From: Psychrobacter lutiphocae DSM 21542
GTDB taxonomy: Bacteria; Pseudomonadota; Gammaproteobacteria; Pseudomonadales; Moraxellaceae
Direction: 5' to 3'
Assembly: GCF_000382145.1 (NCBI RefSeq)
Contig: NZ_KB907637.1
Span: forward strand, 1-64,000
DNA: 64,000 nucleotides
Shown: positions 61,223-64,000 of the stretch, piece after piece
Numbering within the stretch: the stretch's first letter is position 1
Layout of the letters: each line of letters opens with the position of its first letter
Notes under the pieces: generated by a model
The model's database searches: none
What the model was told of the DNA's origin: nothing
What the model saw: only the letters and a program-made list of their open reading frames with translations
Made by a program: the position numbers and the translations under genes

Positions 61223-62623
61223 ATGCCAACACCCCAAGCCTCAACTTTACAACAGAAACTAACCCAACTGATGCAAGAGTTGCAACTAGAGGACATGCCG
61301 GCCGGAGGCTGTGTTGTGGTTTATCAAGATGGTCAGCTCATTGCCCAAACCTGTATCGGTGAGGCCACACCCTATCAAGCGTGGGATAAGCAGACTTTAT
61401 CGCTTAATTTTTCTACGGGTAAAGGGGTATTGGTCACCTTAATACATGTGCTCGTTAGCAATCAATTACTCGATTACCAGCAGCGCATCGCGCATTATTG
61501 GCCAAAGTTTGCGGCCAATGGCAAGCAAGACATACGTTTGATTGATGTATTAATGCACAGGTCTGGTTTGTTTAATATTCAACAAATTACTCACTCAGCT
61601 GATGACATGATCCATTGGGAGTTGATGCTGGAGCGTATCGAGCAGCTGGCGCCACAAGCTACTTTCAATGATAATGCCGAAAGTGCGTATAGTGCATTGG
61701 TGTCAGGTTGGGTGCTGGGCGGTCTGATCGAAAAAGTGACTGCTATGCCGCTAAATGAAGCTTTGGCTCATTATTTGACCGAGCCGTTAGGCATTGCTGA
61801 TAGTGTTTACTTTGGTGTGCCAGCAGATAAGGTAGATCAGGTTGCCACACTTGTTAAAAACTTTGATGATTTTGATGAGCTAATGAGATTGCCTGTCGCA
61901 AGTGAAGCGGACGGCGCTGATATAAATAGTGAACAAAAAACAGCTAAAAGAAGAAGTACAAAGCCAAAATTACGCCTAGATAGTGAAGAGGTACTGAAGG
62001 TATATCAAAGCTTACCTAGCTATGGCTGTTGGCAACAAGCACAAGGCGCAAGTCAAAGTCAAGATGATATAAAGCCCAATACTCAGTCATTAACGACAGC
62101 TGATATTGCTAAGCTGTATCTTGATATGAGTCATATTAAAATACAGGACTTTAAATATGCCTTGGTACCAGCGGGGCGTTCTGGTTTTAATTATTATACT
62201 GCCGAAGCCTTGATGGCAAAAATACCCGCAGCAAATAATGTCGCCTCAGCGCAAGCACTTGCTGTAATATACGCGATGCTTGCCAATAAGGGACAGTGGC
62301 AGAGTAAGCAGTTAATACGTTCAGAGGTATTTGATACTCTATCAAAGATTTATATCAAAGGCGCTGATGCCATCATGCCAGCCACGCATCCAAACAGTAT
62401 GCAGTGGCGTCTTGGCTATCATCGTTTGTTTAGTCGCTGTCAGGATGCGGATATATTGCAGCACACCTTTGGGCATATGGGTTATAACGGCTCGGTGGCT
62501 TGGTGTGATCTAGAACGTAATATGGCGGTGGCCTATGTCCATAACTATGATGTGACTATGACCACAGACATTCGTCAGTTTGCCATTATTGAAGCTATTT
62601 TAGCATGGAGCGAGCAATTCTAA
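61223..62623 (+). CDS. Beta-lactamase-fold serine hydrolase (EstB/class C-like)
   Basis: 466 aa. Catalytic SxxK is STGK (Ser64-Lys67); second motif YSALVSG (Tyr about 158), and FGHMGYNGSVAWCD near the C-terminus in the place of the KTG/HxG box. This is the esterase/peptidase branch of serine beta-lactamase-like proteins; no signal peptide is seen, so it is cytoplasmic. A Lys/Arg/Ser-rich loop (about 230-255) and a Gln/Ser-rich loop (about 275-290) are extra. AAGG precedes the ATG. Confidence 0.88.
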   Translation: MPTPQASTLQQKLTQLMQELQLEDMPAGGCVVVYQDGQLIAQTCIGEATPYQAWDKQTLSLNFSTGKGVLVTLIHVLVSNQLLDYQQRIAHYWPKFAANGKQDIRLIDVLMHRSGLFNIQQITHSADDMIHWELMLERIEQLAPQATFNDNAESAYSALVSGWVLGGLIEKVTAMPLNEALAHYLTEPLGIADSVYFGVPADKVDQVATLVKNFDDFDELMRLPVASEADGADINSEQKTAKRRSTKPKLRLDSEEVLKVYQSLPSYGCWQQAQGASQSQDDIKPNTQSLTTADIAKLYLDMSHIKIQDFKYALVPAGRSGFNYYTAEALMAKIPAANNVASAQALAVIYAMLANKGQWQSKQLIRSEVFDTLSKIYIKGADAIMPATHPNSMQWRLGYHRLFSRCQDADILQHTFGHMGYNGSVAWCDLERNMAVAYVHNYDVTMTTDIRQFAIIEAILAWSEQF

Positions 62624-62703
62624 GTCATCAGCGCTCAGCTAAAAGAGGAAAGTTAGAGGATGCATAACAGGAACAGAATAGGATTAATAAATGTCATTGA
62701 TAA

Positions 62704-62982
<279 letters not shown>

Positions 62983-63038
62983 TTAGATATGGTTATCTTG
63001 TTAGATGTGGTTATCGTAAACATAAGAATATTGACTTA

Positions 63039-63860
63039 TTAATATTCACCAAGCAGCCAGCCACTAATGTACGCAAAATACTCACGGAACCAAGCATTAT
63101 AACGAATTGATAAAGGGGTTGGGCTGGCGAGTGTGACTAAGTTGTCATAACCTTGATGATGCGCAATGGCCTTGGCGCGTGGAATATGAAAGTCACTGGT
63201 CACGATTGCAATCGGATCAGACAGACTTACCCCATGTTGTTGTAACAAGGCTTGGCTAAATAAGAAGTTCTCTTCGGTACTCGTACTGTGTGCCTCTTGA
63301 ACTACATGCTGGAGAGGTACATTTTGCAATGCATATAAATACTGTGCCATCGCTTCTGCTTCACTGCGTGTCTCACCAATACCAATACCACCACTGGTGA
63401 TAACTACCGCCTCAGGTTGCTGCTTAATTAGTGCAGCAGCTGTGTCCAATCGGCTGGCCAATGTCAGTGACGGCACACCATTTTGAATACCACCACCAAG
63501 CACAATAATAGCATCCACTGGTTGTAGTGGTGTTTGGCTTTTTTCAATATTATACTGCAAGGTGATGGCAAAGATGATAAAGCTAACCAGCCATAATCCA
63601 AAGCCTATCCATAGCGCTTTGCTGATGTTTTTTAGCCAGCTATGATGATTCAAGAAGACAAGGATACTCTGCCAAAAAACAGCATGAATGGCAAAAATAA
63701 GCCCAATAAAAAATGGAACCACAGTGCCAAAGTTGATCTTATCAGCAGCAATTAATAAGGCACAATCAATCATCAACACCAAGCCAATAATGAGCAATAT
63801 GGCTTGTAACATTAAAGTAGGCGTAAACTTGAGCATTTTAGGTATCATGGTAGCTGGCAT
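63039..63860 (-). CDS. DUF218 (YdcF/ElyC-type) membrane protein
   Basis: 273 aa. Hydrophobic segments at about 10-35, 45-65 and 80-102 (third followed by a periplasmic domain). The DUF218 domain has the motif VDAIIVLGGGIQNGVPS, RLDTAAALIKQQP, VVITSGGIG, EAEAMAQYL, AHSTSTEENFLF and VTSDFHIPRAKAIA. ElyC is linked to envelope synthesis; the closeness to ElyC rather than SanA is not certain. Convergent with yfhL gap upstream; no clear ribosome binding site. Confidence 0.82.
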   Translation of the reverse strand: MPATMIPKMLKFTPTLMLQAILLIIGLVLMIDCALLIAADKINFGTVVPFFIGLIFAIHAVFWQSILVFLNHHSWLKNISKALWIGFGLWLVSFIIFAITLQYNIEKSQTPLQPVDAIIVLGGGIQNGVPSLTLASRLDTAAALIKQQPEAVVITSGGIGIGETRSEAEAMAQYLYALQNVPLQHVVQEAHSTSTEENFLFSQALLQQHGVSLSDPIAIVTSDFHIPRAKAIAHHQGYDNLVTLASPTPLSIRYNAWFREYFAYISGWLLGEY

Positions 63861-63929
63861 GGTTGCATAGTGTGCATCAGGTTTATTAAATGTGAATTGG
63901 GTTCATTAAAATATAAAAAAGTACCACCG

Positions 63930-63962
63930 AATTAGGGATACGCCCTAACTAAAAATCGCTTG
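63930..63962. repeat. Dispersed repeat family C core, copy 3
   Basis: ATTAGGGATACGCCCTAAC at about 63931-63949 with the core AGGGATACGCCCTA shared with 16308 and 35229. Only the core is conserved here. Confidence 0.45.
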
Positions 63963-64000
63963 GTTAACATTTTTCATAATTAACGCAAACTGTAAGCTGT

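Overview
The window looks like chromosome of a Psychrobacter-type gammaproteobacterium (Moraxellaceae). This rests on the moderately AT-rich composition, the gene complement (PDH-type aceEF, metNIQ, rsmG-parA-parB, msbA-lpxK-kdsB-holB, a LonH-type protease) and the many proteins with Ser/Thr/Asn/Gln-rich or acidic insertions. Genus is an inference; no rRNA or tRNA gene was seen.

Layout. 1-574: cut-off 5' part of an IS630-type transposase that has broken a glutathione S-transferase gene. 664-5520: META/DUF4377 lipoprotein, ruvC, fxsA, a minus-strand 6S RNA gene with a readable sigma70 promoter, and gpmI. 5821-12625: a CtpA-type protease, a GacA-type response regulator, PBP7-type endopeptidase, a DksA-family protein, pgk and a small lipoprotein. 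12789-19474: ruvA, argD, yacG, a divergent trmB-like methyltransferase, an ABC1/UbiB-type kinase-like protein and purD. 19959-25524: DUF2905 membrane protein, metNIQ, a HolD-like protein and serC. 25595-30639: yejA, gloB, yejB, yejE with no ATPase gene. 30753-41206: a lipoprotein, alpha/beta hydrolase, zapE, a secreted protein, aceE-aceF and a voltage-gated-type K+ channel. 41410-46162: TerD-like protein, WYL regulator and LonH-type protease. 46393-55008: rsmG, parA, parB, msbA, lpxK, kdsB, holB. 55189-60484: a thiolase with a long charged N-terminal extension, divergent from a long FabG and a MaoC hydratase. 60622-63860: phosphatase-like protein, beta-lactamase-fold serine hydrolase, YfhL ferredoxin and a DUF218 protein.

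Most genes are housekeeping: glycolysis and PDH (gpmI, pgk, aceEF), serine, arginine, purine and methionine supply, lipid A/LPS (msbA, lpxK, kdsB), DNA repair and replication (ruvA, ruvC, holB, holD-like, yacG), chromosome partition and cell division (parAB, zapE), and cell-wall or envelope turnover (ctpA, pbpG). No CRISPR array, prophage or coherent defence island was recognised.

The unusual part is the intergenic DNA. I see four dispersed repeat families. Family A has three copies of a palindromic element whose outer stem changes by compensating substitutions. Family B has three copies of a roughly 105-bp MITE-like element with terminal inverted repeats resembling the end of the IS630 element at the window start; one copy supplies the stop codon of the trmB-like gene. 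Families A and B share the same internal hairpin core. Families C and D are smaller. In addition at least a dozen short tandem arrays (14-20 bp units, 2-6 copies) sit in gaps, several of them swallowing the stop codon of the preceding gene or lying just before a start codon.
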